64,000 bases of DNA from Eudorina sp. 2006-703-Eu-15. Its lineage: Eukaryota > Chlorophyta > Chlorophyceae > Chlamydomonadales > Volvocaceae. The notes below the pieces were generated by a model, which was not told the DNA's origin, ran no database searches, and was given only the letters and a program-made list of their open reading frames with translations. The first letter of the stretch is position 1. Every line of letters begins with the position of its first letter. The position numbers were made by a program, and so were the translations under genes. Location: positions 1 through 64,000 of the forward strand of contig BDSI01000039.1 in the NCBI GenBank assembly GCA_003117195.1. The letters run 5' to 3'. Below, in pieces: positions 18,651 through 29,635 of this stretch.

Positions 18651-21600
18651 ATGCCCACCACACGAAACAGGAGGAATCGACAACGGACGGAGGCAGCACA
18701 TGGGCATCCGCTGCGAATTGCTACACACAATGTGCGTGGCCTGCTTGGGTCGCAGGCGAACAAGCTTCAGGCGGCTGTACGGCAATGGGCCGCGCTGCGG
18801 CTGGATGTGATATGCCTGCAAGAGACTCACCACACCAACATCCAGCAGCAATGTTTATTTGAGCGAGACCTGCGCCATGCAGCCCAACGGGTCCACACAC
18901 CAGGCTGGAAGGTGGCAGCGCACTCATGGTCAAACTCGCCACACACGGCCGGGGTCCTCATCCTGGTACGGCAAGGCCTCGCGGCAGCAACAGACTCGGC
19001 CCCGCCACTCGCTCTCCCCGCGAACCTGAAGGGCCGCTTCACGCACTGCCTGCTACACTGGGGAGGACACCGCCTCCGCATCTGCAACGCCTATGTCCCC
19101 CCGGGCACAACAGCGGCAGCAGTAGAGGCCCGTACCCAGCTGCTCGGCAGCGTCCTGGCCGCCACGGCGACACAAGCCACCACTGAGGGGGCCACCACCC
19201 TCATCTGGGCAGGAGATTTCAATTTTGTCGAGGACCCGGCCCTCGACTCCAGTGCGGGGCCGGATGGTCGGGGGGAGACCGGGCGAGTGCCCGTCAGCTC
19301 CGAGAAGCAGGCCCAGCCATGGTCGACAGCCATCGCCACCTCCATCCCCAGCGCCGCGACTTTACACATGTGTACCACGCGCCCTCCCCGGGTGGCTCCC
19401 GTATCGACCGGATCTACATCAACCAGCCAATGCTGCCGTACGTCTGCCAGACCTCCATCACCTTCCACTCCCCATCTGACCACCGAATCGCATCCCTGCA
19501 CCTACTGCCGCGCCAGACGGAGGCCAGGGGCCCCGGCATCCGCCGGGTACGGCTGGCGTTCACAGCACACGAGGACCTAGCGGCTAGCATGTCGGCTTGG
19601 ATTGGGGCCCAGTGCTCAGCGGCCCCATCAGTGGAGGAACACCCTGCTAACCTGATCGCGTGGTGGCCAGGCTTCAAACGCCGCCTCGCCGACCTGGCCC
19701 ATCGACTGAACAAGGTAGCCCAAAGGCGGCGGCAGCGGCCTGGCACCCGTGCACGGGAAGCGCTTGCGGCAGTCAAACGAGCACAACAGGTAGTCGACGC
19801 GACCCCGACAGCACCCGAAGCCCTCAAACAGCTCGCGGAGGCGCAATCAGCCCTGGCGAAAGCCCACCGGGAGGACAGCCGCGAGGCAGCCCGGGAAACT
19901 CGGGCCCACTGGCTGCGGGCAGGGGAGCGTGCCGGTCCGGCGCTGACGGCGTTCCTGCAAGCCCAAGCCGCCGAACAGCAGCCTGCCCCCGTTGCCCTCC
20001 AGGCAAAGTCCGGCCGACTAGTGACCAACCCAGCCCAGCTGCCGCAAGTTGTTGCCGACTTCTGGGCCGAGGTATGCCGCAAACCTGAGTACATCTGCCC
20101 CACAGCCCGGCAGACAGTCCTGGACCAGCTGGCCGCCAGTGGCGTCCGACTCCCGGCGGAAGCAGATGTGCAGCTTGGCGCCAAGACCATCACGACTGAG
20201 GAAGTACGGGTCGCGCTGGTCAAGAGCCAGCCAGGCAAGGCACCCGGGTGGGATGGCATCCCTGCCGATCTGTACCGGAAGTTCTGGCCCGTGATTGGCA
20301 GCACCATGGCGAGCCTCTTCACAGCCATCGGCACAACGGGGCAGTTGCCGGTCGGCTTCCTGGAGGGAATCGTCACAGTGCTGTACAAGAAGGGCGACCC
20401 CAAACAGTCCGGAAACTACCGCCCCATCACGCTGCTATGCTCCGACTACCGGCTGCTCGCCAAAGTCCTGGCCAACCGCCTGGGACCCGCCCTGGCCCGT
20501 GTTATCAGCCCCGAACAGTCGGCCTTCCTCCCCAAACGCCTCATCGGAGCTAGCGCGCTATTCCTGCGCCACCTTGCCCACCTCCTCCGCAAACAGAACC
20601 GCCGAGCGCTCCTGGCGTTCCTGGATTTCGCCAAAGCATATGACACCGTCGACCGTGGCTTCCTACTGGCCTCAATGGAAACGATGGGGGCAGGCCCGCA
20701 GCTGCGGGGCTGGGTCCAGCTGCTACTCAGTGACACCCAGGCGCGCGCCATGATCAGCGGCTTCAAATCCAGGCGGGTCCGGATGGAAGCGGGTGTTCGC
20801 CAAGGGTGCCCCCTCGCGCCTCTGCTGTACCTATTCGTCGCCCAGGCCCTGCTGTGCTGGCTCCGGAGCCAGGAGGTGGGAATCAGATTGCGACCGTCAG
20901 ACCCAGACCGCACAGCAGCCTGCCAGTTCGCCGACGACACAGAAGCAGTGATTGATGGAGAGGAATCGGTGGCCTCCTTCCTGGGGGCCATGGACACCTT
21001 TGGCCGCGCCTCAGGTCAGCGCCTCAACCTAGACAAAGTGGAACTGCTACGGGTGGGCAGGATAGATCCGCAGCATCCGCAACCGCCTGCCGAGGGCCCA
21101 CACCCACGGGCAACTAGACAGCGGCGGCAGCAACAGCCGCAGCAGCCGCAGCAGCAGCAGCAGCCGCAGCAGCAGGAGACCATCAGCGGACTCAAAGTGG
21201 TCACCACCGCCACGGCCCTGAACCTGCCGGTCAACAACCAGCTGTCTGCGCCCCAACCAGACTGGCCCAAACTACTCGAGGTGGCCTACAAGCGAATGCA
21301 GCGGCTATCCCGCTTCCCACTGTCGGCCTTTGGCCGAGCCACCGCGGCGTCAGCTTACGGCCTGCAAACCGTAACTTGGCATATCGAGCACGGCGGACCT
21401 CCCCCGGACGCCACCCTGGAGCACGTAGAGCGGCTGACAGCGCGCCTGGTCGACCGGCAGCAGGGCCCTGAGGACCCCGGCCAACGCCTGACAGGGGTGC
21501 CACACAGCCTCCTGGCGGGCCATCCGTCTACCGGGGGTTTTGGCCTACTGCCTCTCAGACAACACATCCGCGCACGGCACGCGATCTGGGCAATCCGATT

Positions 21601-23350
21601 CATCGCGGGGGCCCTGGCTGCCACCGCCGAGGGCGGTGACGACGGCAGTGGAGCCTTAGGCTGCCACCCGTGGGTTCGCACACTGTCTGCCTACCTCGAG
21701 CTCAGCCACCCGGCTTTCCAGCCCTGGGCACTGACAACCGCCCGAGCCGCGGGGCCCTGGCTCGGTGGTGACACGATGCCAGAGGACATCAGCCGAATCG
21801 TGGGGGCTCTGGGCCACCTGCCACCGCTCGAAGACATCGGAACCTCCCCTCTCGTCCCGGGAGACTGGTGCTGGGCGGCTGCACTGTGGGGCAACCCCCT
21901 CCTACCGAATGCACCCGAAACCAGCGGAGGCGACCGCCGCCCGGGCCTAGAGGCTTATCACGAGGCGCTGACGTACTGCCGGAAACTGCGCACAGTGGGA
22001 GACCTGGTGCGGGCCAGGGACGAGCTGGGCGGCACCGGTCAAACCCACATCGACCAGGGACCGGAGTGGCAGGAGTGGGTGCGCACACACCTAGACCCAT
22101 CAGCAGCCTCAATCTTGCAGCTACAGGACAGGACCGCCGCCCTTGCAGCCCTCAACACCCTCTGCAGCGACATCAGCCCGGACTGGCTTGACGCGGCCCG
22201 GGCAGTGGAGGCCCGGCAGCAGCAGCCGCAGCAGGCGCCCACAACACCACCCTCACCGCCGCCAGCGCCGCCCCCACCAGAATGCGCGCAGGTGATGGCG
22301 ATGATCGTGTCGCGACTGGGGTGGCGGATCCCCGGGGCAACGGAGCCCGTGCCGCTCCGCCGCCTGACCGTCAGCCAGGCGACACAGCTGCAAGGGGCCC
22401 CCGCCGGTGAACGACGCCTGCAACTACTAGGCGAGTTTGTACGGGAAGCCCTGGGCCTGCCCGACGGAACAGCCCCGCCAGCCGGAGAGGTCAGCCGCTT
22501 CCGAGTGGCGTTGGCGCGCCTGTGGTCGGAGGTACGCTGGGAAAACGAGAACAAGGAGACCCTGTGGCGGATGGCAGTGGACGGCCTGCCTCTGCCCAGC
22601 AACACGCATTTGGCCAGGATGGCCCCCGAGCCGTGCGGCTGCGGAAGCTACGGGGGCGCCGCCGGCCGGCCGTGCTCCCCCCGCCTACACCATTTCTGGG
22701 AGTGCCCCGTCGCCCAGGCCGTGCGGGAACAGATTGACCGGCACCTGTCACCCGAGCCAGCAACGGCAGTCAGCAGCAGGATGACACGGCGACACCTCTG
22801 GCTGGCGCAGGCGCCAACCGGATGTGAACAGCCTGCCTGGGACGTGATCACCCTGGCAGCGCTCTCCGCCATGGACACCGGCAGATGCTGCCTCCGGGCA
22901 GCCCAGCGTCGCGCGGCGCGGGTAACAACAGCCGCAACATCGGGGCGTCAGGCACCAACACAGCAACAACAACCAGCGCAGCGTCAGCAGGCCCCCCGCC
23001 AGCGACACATCACCGATTTCTTCGCCCGGGCCGAAGGCACCCCCCAACAGGAGGGCCCCGCACTCACCGCACCCATCGACAACGCTCCGTCACAGGAGGG
23101 CAGAATGAGCGAGGTGGACGCGATGGCAACGGCGGCAGTGGCGGCGGCGGCCGGAACGGCAGCAATTGCAGCGTCGCCCCTGGACCGTGCTCGTGCTCGG
23201 GCGGTGGTGGACTTTTGGGCGCGTCTGCGATCGTTCGCAGCGCTGGGTGTCCCCCGCCGTGGCTGGGACCGGGTGGGACCACAGCACCCCATCCTGGCCG
23301 TGGCTGGGGAGCAAGTACGGTGCGCAGCACCAGTAGAGATCACGGCCTAA
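18651..23350 (+). CDS. LINE ORF2: endonuclease, reverse transcriptase, Cys/His region, C-terminal PIP-box-like motif
   Basis: The endonuclease spans about 18700-19470. It shows RIATHNVRGLL, ICLQETH (catalytic Glu), GDFNFVED and later SRIDRIYI. A frame change is needed near 19269-19275 (a run of six G) to join the two halves. The reverse transcriptase shows KSQPGKAPGWDGIP, YRPITLL, AFLDFAKAYDTVDR, GVRQGCPLAPLL and the catalytic FADD at 20927-20938. A Gln-rich insert lies at 21118-21178. A zinc-type motif CGCG(x8-9)C(x4)HH(x3)C lies at about 22635-22708, like the zf-RVT of plant LINEs. Near the end QRHITDFF (23000-23023) fits the PCNA-binding QxxIxxFF consensus. The stop is TAA at 23348-23350. 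The product would nick target DNA and prime reverse transcription in the nucleus. Confidence 0.85.
21118..21178 (+). repeat. CAG/CAA-rich (poly-Gln) insert in LINE ORF2
   Basis: Codes for RQRRQQQPQQPQQQQQPQQQ between the catalytic reverse-transcriptase core and the thumb/connection part. It is in frame and likely a flexible loop. Confidence 0.85.
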
Positions 23351-24761
23351 GAGCACGCCGTGGGGTTAGGGAGGGGGCTCAGTCGGGGGGGCGGGGAAAG
23401 GGTGGGGGGCCTGCGAGCGAGCGCGCGGGTGGGAGGGTTCTAAGGGCGTGAGCTGGGGGAAGAGGGCGATCTGCGGAGCGTCCAGGGAGGGGCGGGGAAG
23501 CAGGCAGCGCTGGGCGAGGTTTTTGAGTGGCTTTTCGTTCGTGGTCGTGTTGCTTTCCCGGAGAGGGGCTTCCTATGGGGCGGGGGCCTCCGGTGCGTGT
23601 GTGTTTGGCGGTGGTTCAGTAGGAGCGCTCGCCCTGGGCTGAGCGAGGGTACGCAGGCGCGGGAGGGGGAGGGCGCGAGGGGTGGGGAGGTTCTCGGGGA
23701 GAGAGGAGGAGGCTGCGTTTCGTTGAGCTCGCGGGGCGCGTCTCTCTTGGTAGCGGTGCAGAGGAGGGGCCTTGTGTGTCTGGGGAAGGGGTTCTCAGCC
23801 TGGGGGCCGTGCCTTAGGTGGCTATCTAGGGGGGCGCCGTGCTGGCTTGTCATCCCTCCCGCGGTGCTTTGGTTGGGGCACTCGTTTCCTGGTGCGCGAG
23901 GAACAGCCTCTGCAGCAGACTCCAGGAGAGCTCCGTAGACAGCTTCGGACCAGCTACCGTGCGTCTGCTTCGGCCCCCGTACCCCTTGTGCCGTGTGAGT
24001 AGTAGCGGCCAGCGCCTGCCCCCGCCCAGGTGGGGGGTGAGTGAGGCTTCTTGTAGCGTGCAGCCGTCGATACCTTATAGCAGGTCAGCCCTGTTAGTGT
24101 TGCGTGTGTCAGCTGCCCGTCCTGAGCTTGCTTGCCTGCGTTCTCTGGTCCTGTTCTGGTTGCTCGCGAGTTAGCTGTGAGGGTCCCCGTGGGTGAGGTG
24201 GTTCTTCCCAGGTTAGCCCGTGGGTTTACTCCCCGCTTCGTGCGCCTTCGTCGAGTCTTAGCCCCGTGTGTGCGTGGCCTGTTCCGAGGGACCCCTGAGG
24301 CCCCATCGAGTGAGCCGGGTTTTTGGTTGGCTGGGTGGGTGTGCGGGAACTTGAGAGCAGGTCGACCCCGTTTTTGGTCTCCTTGCCGAGTGCGGAGCAG
24401 CAGCCTGCAGTCGAGTTTGCTGCTCCGGTTTGTTGCTTTTCCCAGTGCAGCGGTCGAGTAAGTCCGGCCGGGGCTCACCATGAGCCAGCTGGCGGCGGGC
24501 GTGTGAGTGCGCGTGCGTGGAGGAGTGTGAGTCTGGCGCGCGGGTGCGCGCGTGTGAGTGCTTAGCCGGCCTGCTTGCTTGAAGGGGAGCCCCGCCGGGC
24601 TCGAGCCAGGGTGTGAGGCGCGCGGCGGACATACGGACAGACAGACGGACAGACAAATCCGCGCGCCCCGCCCTGCGCTGTGGTTCGGCCCGGCAAGGGG
24701 CCCCTGGCACTCGTCCGTACGACATGTGTACGGCGAGCCGCCCACAGTGTAACACCCCATT
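23351..24761 (+). other. LINE 3' untranslated region
   Basis: G/T-rich on this strand, no coding evidence, ends acaccccatt directly before CATA units. The equivalent region of copy B (25200-26620) is nearly identical, with a few indels. Long antisense open frames here come from base composition. Confidence 0.75.
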
Positions 24762-24777
24762 CATACATACATACATA
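24762..24777. repeat. (CATA)4 between the two LINE copies
   Basis: Exactly four units join the 3' end of copy A to the 5'-truncated start of copy B. Confidence 0.95.
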
Positions 24778-26620
24778 CAGCCGCAACTTCGGGGCGTCAG
24801 GCACCAACACAGCAACAACAACCAGCGCAGCGTCAGCAGGCCCCCCGCCAGCGACACATCACCGATTTCTTCGCCCGGGCCGAAGGCACCCCCCAACAGG
24901 AGGGCCCCGCACTCACCGCACCCATCGACAACGCTCCGTCACAGGAGGGCAGAATGAGCGAGGTGGACGCGATGGCAACGGCGGCAGTGGCGGCGGCGGC
25001 CGGAACGGCAGCGATTGCAGCGTCGCCCCTGGACCGTGCTCGTGCTCGGGCGGTGGTGGACTTTTGGGCGCGTCTGCGATCGTTCGCAGCGCTAGGTGTC
25101 CCCCGCCGTGGCTGGGACCGGGTGGGACCACAGCACCCCATCCTGGCCGTGGCTGGGGAGCAAGTACGGTGCGCAGCACCAGTAGAGATCACGGCCTAAG
25201 AGCACGCCGTGGGGTTAGGGAGGGGGCTCAGTCGGGGGGGCGGGGAAAGGGTGGGGGGCCTGCGAGCGAGCGCGCGGGTGGAGGGTTCTAAGGGCGTGAG
25301 CTGGGGGAAGAGGGCGATCTGCGGAGCGTCCAGGGAGGGGCGGGGAAGCAGGCAGCGCTGGGCGAGGTTTTTGAGTGGCTTTTCGTTCGTGGTCGTGTTG
25401 CTTTCCCGGAGAGGGGCTTCCTATGGGGCGGGGGCCTCCGGTACGTGTGTGTTTGGCGGTGGTACAGTAGGAGCGCTCGCCCTGGGCTGAGCGAGGGTAC
25501 GCAGGCGCGGGAGGGGGAGGGCGCGAGGGGTGCGTGGGGAGGTTCTCGGGGAGAGAGGAGGAGGCTGAGTTTCGTTGAGCTCGCGGGGCGCGTCTCTCTT
25601 GGTAGCGGTGCAGCGGAGGGGCCTTGTGTGTCTGGGGAAGGGGTTCTCAGCCTGGGGGCCGTGCCTTAGGTGGCTATCTAGGGGGGCGCCGTGCTGGCTT
25701 GTCATCCCTCCCGCGGTGCTTTGGTTGGGGCACTCGTTTCCTGGTGCGCGAGGAACAGCCTCTGCAGCAGACTCCAGGAGAGCTCCGTAGACAGCTTCGG
25801 ACCAGCTTCCGTGCGTCTGCTTCGCCCCCCGTCCCCCTTGTGCCGTGTGAGTAGTAGCGGTCAGCGCCTGCCCCCGCCCAGGTGGAGGGTGAGTGAGGCT
25901 TCTTGTAGCGTGCAGCCGTCGATACCTTGTAGCAGGTCAGCCATGTTAGTGTTGCGTGTGTCAGCAGCCCGTCCTGAGCTTGCTTGCCTGCGTTCTCTGG
26001 TCCTGTTCTGGTTGCTTGCGAGTTAGCTGTGAGGGTCCCCGTGGGTGAGGTGGTTCTTCCCAGGTTTGCCCGTGGGTTTACTCCCCGCTTCGTGCGCCTT
26101 CGTCGAGTCTTAGCCCCGTGTGTGCGTGGCCTGTTCCGAGGGACCCCTGAGGCCCCTTCATCTAGCGAGCCGGGTTTTTGGTTGGCTGGGTGGGTGTGCG
26201 GGTCCTTGAGAGCAGGTCGACCCCGTTTTTGGTCTCCTTGCCGAGTGCGGAGCAGCAGCCTGCGGTCGAGTTTGCTGCTCCGGTTTGTTGCTTTTCCCAG
26301 TGCAGCGGTCGAGTAAGTCCGGCCTGGGCTCACCATGAGCCAGCTGGCGGCGGGCGTGTGAGTGCGTGTGCGTGGAGGAGTGTGAGTCTGGCGTGCGAGC
26401 GAGTGCGCGCGTGTGAGTGCTTGGCCGGCCTGCTTGCTTGGAGGGGAGCCCCGCCGGGCTCGAGCCAGGGTGTGAGGCGCGCGGCGGACAAACGGACAGA
26501 CAGACGGACAGACAAATCCGCGCGCCCCGCCCTGCGCTGTGGTTCGGCCCGGCAAGGGGCCCCTGGCACTCGTCCGTACGACATGTGTACGGCGAGCCGC
26601 CCACAGTGTAACACCCCATT
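24778..26620 (+). mobile_element. 5'-truncated LINE (copy B)
   Basis: Starts at cagccgcaacttcgg, equivalent to 22929 of copy A, and runs through the last ~140 codons of ORF2 and the whole 3' UTR, ending acaccccatt before a (CATA)36 tract. Identity with copy A is very high apart from small indels (for example around 26156-26165 and 26398-26405). It keeps the PIP-box codons (24849-24872) and the ORF2 stop at 25197-25199. 5' truncation is the usual outcome of LINE reverse transcription. It carries no endonuclease or reverse transcriptase. Confidence 0.9.
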
Positions 26621-26764
26621 CATACATACATACATACATACATACATACATACATACATACATACATACATACATACATACATACATACATACATACATA
26701 CATACATACATACATACATACATACATACATACATACATACATACATACATACATACATACATA
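26621..26764. repeat. (CATA)36 microsatellite, downstream flank of the LINE locus
   Basis: Thirty-six uninterrupted units directly after the 3' end of copy B, then cacgcgcgcacgc. Confidence 0.95.
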
Positions 26765-29635
26765 CACGCGCGCACGCACACGCACAACCCGGTTTTCATT
26801 GCATCACCCATCAAGCAACACACATACATGCATATCACTTGCGTGCGTGATATGATAGCAAGGCCCACTAGCGACGGACGGAGCTAACTCAATCCCCATA
26901 ACGAAGCGCCGAGCAACGAACACAGGTCGTACGTACACACTCGCATGCACGGCGGGTTTCTTCTCTAAACACGCATACGCACGCACGCACTGCTCATGAG
27001 CGACGACGTGAGATGTACGTGTGTACGTACATACGTGCTAATATCGACGGACGAGCAAATTCGTAAACCACCATCGATCCACTGACGCACGCACGCATCC
27101 AATCCAATCGCATGCAGCAGATAGACACGCTACGCACACGCACCTCACGTAGCCAGCATGCATGCATGTAATAAGCAGTCAATCAATCGTACGAAGACGC
27201 ACAGCTTGATAGCCGCCCCCGCCGTGCGCTTTCCCGCCCCTTGGCTCTTCTATCTATTTAATTGCGATCGATCGGCACGCGCACCGCCGGCTGCTGTAAC
27301 ACGGCGCGGCACGTGGCCTTTCTCCACGTCTGCTGCGGCAGCAGCTAGCAGCACATGTATGCGGCTCAGAATATTGTATGGTGACGGACATTCAAACCCC
27401 CACCCGACGAGACAGAAGTATGACGATTATTACTACAGCAGGCAAGACACCAGTCTGAGAGCTTCTGCGCCCGCGCGCACACGTTGCTCTGGCTGGGTCG
27501 AAACACAATGCATGGGCCTTGCAGCACAACAAGCCACATGGATGGATTGGTCGGTTTCCGACCAAGTAAACCTAGCGAACCATGGCGGAGCCGCCATCGA
27601 CATCCAAGTTGTGCAGGTAAAAGCGCGGCGTCGAACGCGAGCGTGATTCTCATACATAGCAGTCACACAAGCGCTGCTGCCGCCTGTATAACGCCTATAA
27701 ATTGCATGACCACCCAACGAAGAAGCGTCGTCGTCATCCGTCGCCGTCCGTCGCTCGCACACACGCATGCAATCGAGTAGATAGTCGCAACCACGTTCCC
27801 CCTCCAGCCCCGTCTAGGAAAACATACGGGATCAGTAGAAAAGCTACTACTCACCGACGTTACCGGCGGTGACAGCGCTTTCTGCTGCGTTCTGCGCATT
27901 AGTCGCGCAACGAAACCCAACGAACCGTAACACCACACATCGCCGCAAGCAACAGGACTTGCTTGCATGCACGCACGCTCGAACGATCACGAGATTCAAT
28001 ATACGAACATCCATCCGTACATTCGCGCACCCTACCTGCAGGCAGGCTCTGTTCCATGCATCTCTACTCTTCGTACATGTACAGCACATGTACGTACGTA
28101 CGAACGTAGCACCCAACAACGACGCATGTATGAAAGTGATGCAGTTAAGTATGTACTCCCTCTGAACGGTCATCCAGCTCGCTCCGTCGCTGAAAAATAC
28201 CCTCCCATGGTTTTCACTGAACGAAACAGCCGCGCTCGCTTTTTTGTATTAGATAGCGAGCGTCAGAACAGACCAGCAGCAGCCTAGCTACATACCTCAC
28301 AACGCACACGCAGGTAGGACATGGTGGACAGGTAGGACTCCGGTGTGCGGGTGTATGTAGGGCCCCTGATTGATCACGATGCATGCGTACGGCATTCCCC
28401 CAACGTATTGCCATCACAATCGATGCATTCGTTCGGCCGGCCAGCAGCAGGGAACAAAGTGTATGCATGTCGGCAGCGTTACTTCGGTCGCCCGCGCGTT
28501 TGTACAATCAACCATCTATCTTTATGCACGCACGCTGATGATAATAATAACGGCAACTAATAACGGCAAATAGAACTGCGCAGAACCTCGCCGCCATGCA
28601 TCCAGTCAAGCAAGTAGTCAGGACAGAAGCCATCAATCATGAACCGCCACCAAGGTCAGCTTTGTGCGAAACGTGCAGCACGCACCGGAACGCTTACCTC
28701 GCTAGTATAGTAAGTAGTGAGGTGCGTGCATCCATCCCCGCGGCGTGTGTGTAGATAGGAGAGATCCGCCAACCCGAAAACCAGCATGCATGCATGCTTG
28801 CCTGCATGTCGTCCACCTTTCTACATGCTCCGCTTAGCAACCTGCATACAATCCATCCTACCCTTCCATCATATCATCACCACCGAGCAAGCAATGCTAT
28901 GAGTGATAAGCTGCACCAGAACGAATCGCATCAATACTTCTCGGTAGGTTGCCCGCCGCTTGATGACACAATTGTCTTCCGGGTTCACCCGATCCGGATA
29001 AATAACACGTTTGCTGACGACGAGCTGCTCGATGCCCTCAGCATGCCCCTTTTTAGGGCAGCAACTTGGACTAGGTCAGACGCAACGAACTAAACGAACA
29101 CGTACGATTCGTCTCAACATGTGTTGTATGTATGTATGTGCACGTACAGAGTAATTATACACGCACGCGGAGCGAGCTGGATGGATGGCTGCGTGAAACA
29201 AACCAACTGGCTGGATTGCAAGCAGCTACATACATACTCAGATAGTTGCCGGTAAACACAGTCCGTCATCCACCGTCCTTTGGACTTGCAGTGGTGTCCG
29301 CCCGCACAAAGGTCCCCAAGGCGGATTTTCGGCGTGAAACGGCGGGAGCTGATGAGGTCAGGTCAGCCATCGCAAAGCCTGCGCACAAATGGAGTCACGC
29401 GGTCAATGCCAGGATCAGCGTAATTAGCTGCTGCGTATTCATGCATGCGCGGATGGGGCAAGTCGTGGAGCAATCAATCAAGCGCCACGGTTGACGCGAG
29501 AATCCTCATCACAGCGGCTTGCTAGCTCTGGCAGCAGTCTAAAACCGTATATCTAATTATTGGCGCCCGCCGTCGCCGTATCCCTGACGCACACTGACCG
29601 CCCATTCAACCCTTATGCAGACTTCGGGCCCACAC
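26765..29635. other. Gene-poor spacer
   Basis: No supported exon chain was seen. Many acgcacgc, gtacgtac and catgcatg motifs resemble the 13-16 kb spacer. A GC-richer patch at about 29246-29494 has an open frame (SARTKVPKADFRRETAGADE and on) without splice or domain support. The region lies 3' of the large minus-strand gene and should contain its terminator. Confidence 0.45.

Larger units (their letters stand above)
16605..24777 (+). mobile_element. Near full-length L1-type LINE (copy A)
   Basis: Order: a short CATA tract (16605-16639), a ~110-base 5' leader, ORF1 in two overlapping frames, ORF2 with apurinic-type endonuclease, reverse transcriptase and a Cys/His region, a ~1.4-kb GC-rich 3' UTR (23351-24761), and four CATA units (24762-24777). 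There are no long terminal repeats. Endonuclease plus reverse transcriptase in one ORF places it among APE-type non-LTR elements, and the sequence style is L1-like. One frame break in the endonuclease and an ORF1 frame change are the only evident defects, so it may be young. It is inserted in and ends with the same tetranucleotide as its surroundings. Confidence 0.9.

Noticed and set aside
23440..26316. Long antisense and sense open frames in the LINE 3' UTR
   Set aside because: Near-identical in both copies only because the DNA is duplicated; no domain, and the composition is GC-biased.
28794..29494. Plus-strand open frames in the 26.8-29.6 kb spacer
   Set aside because: Short, without domains or splice borders.
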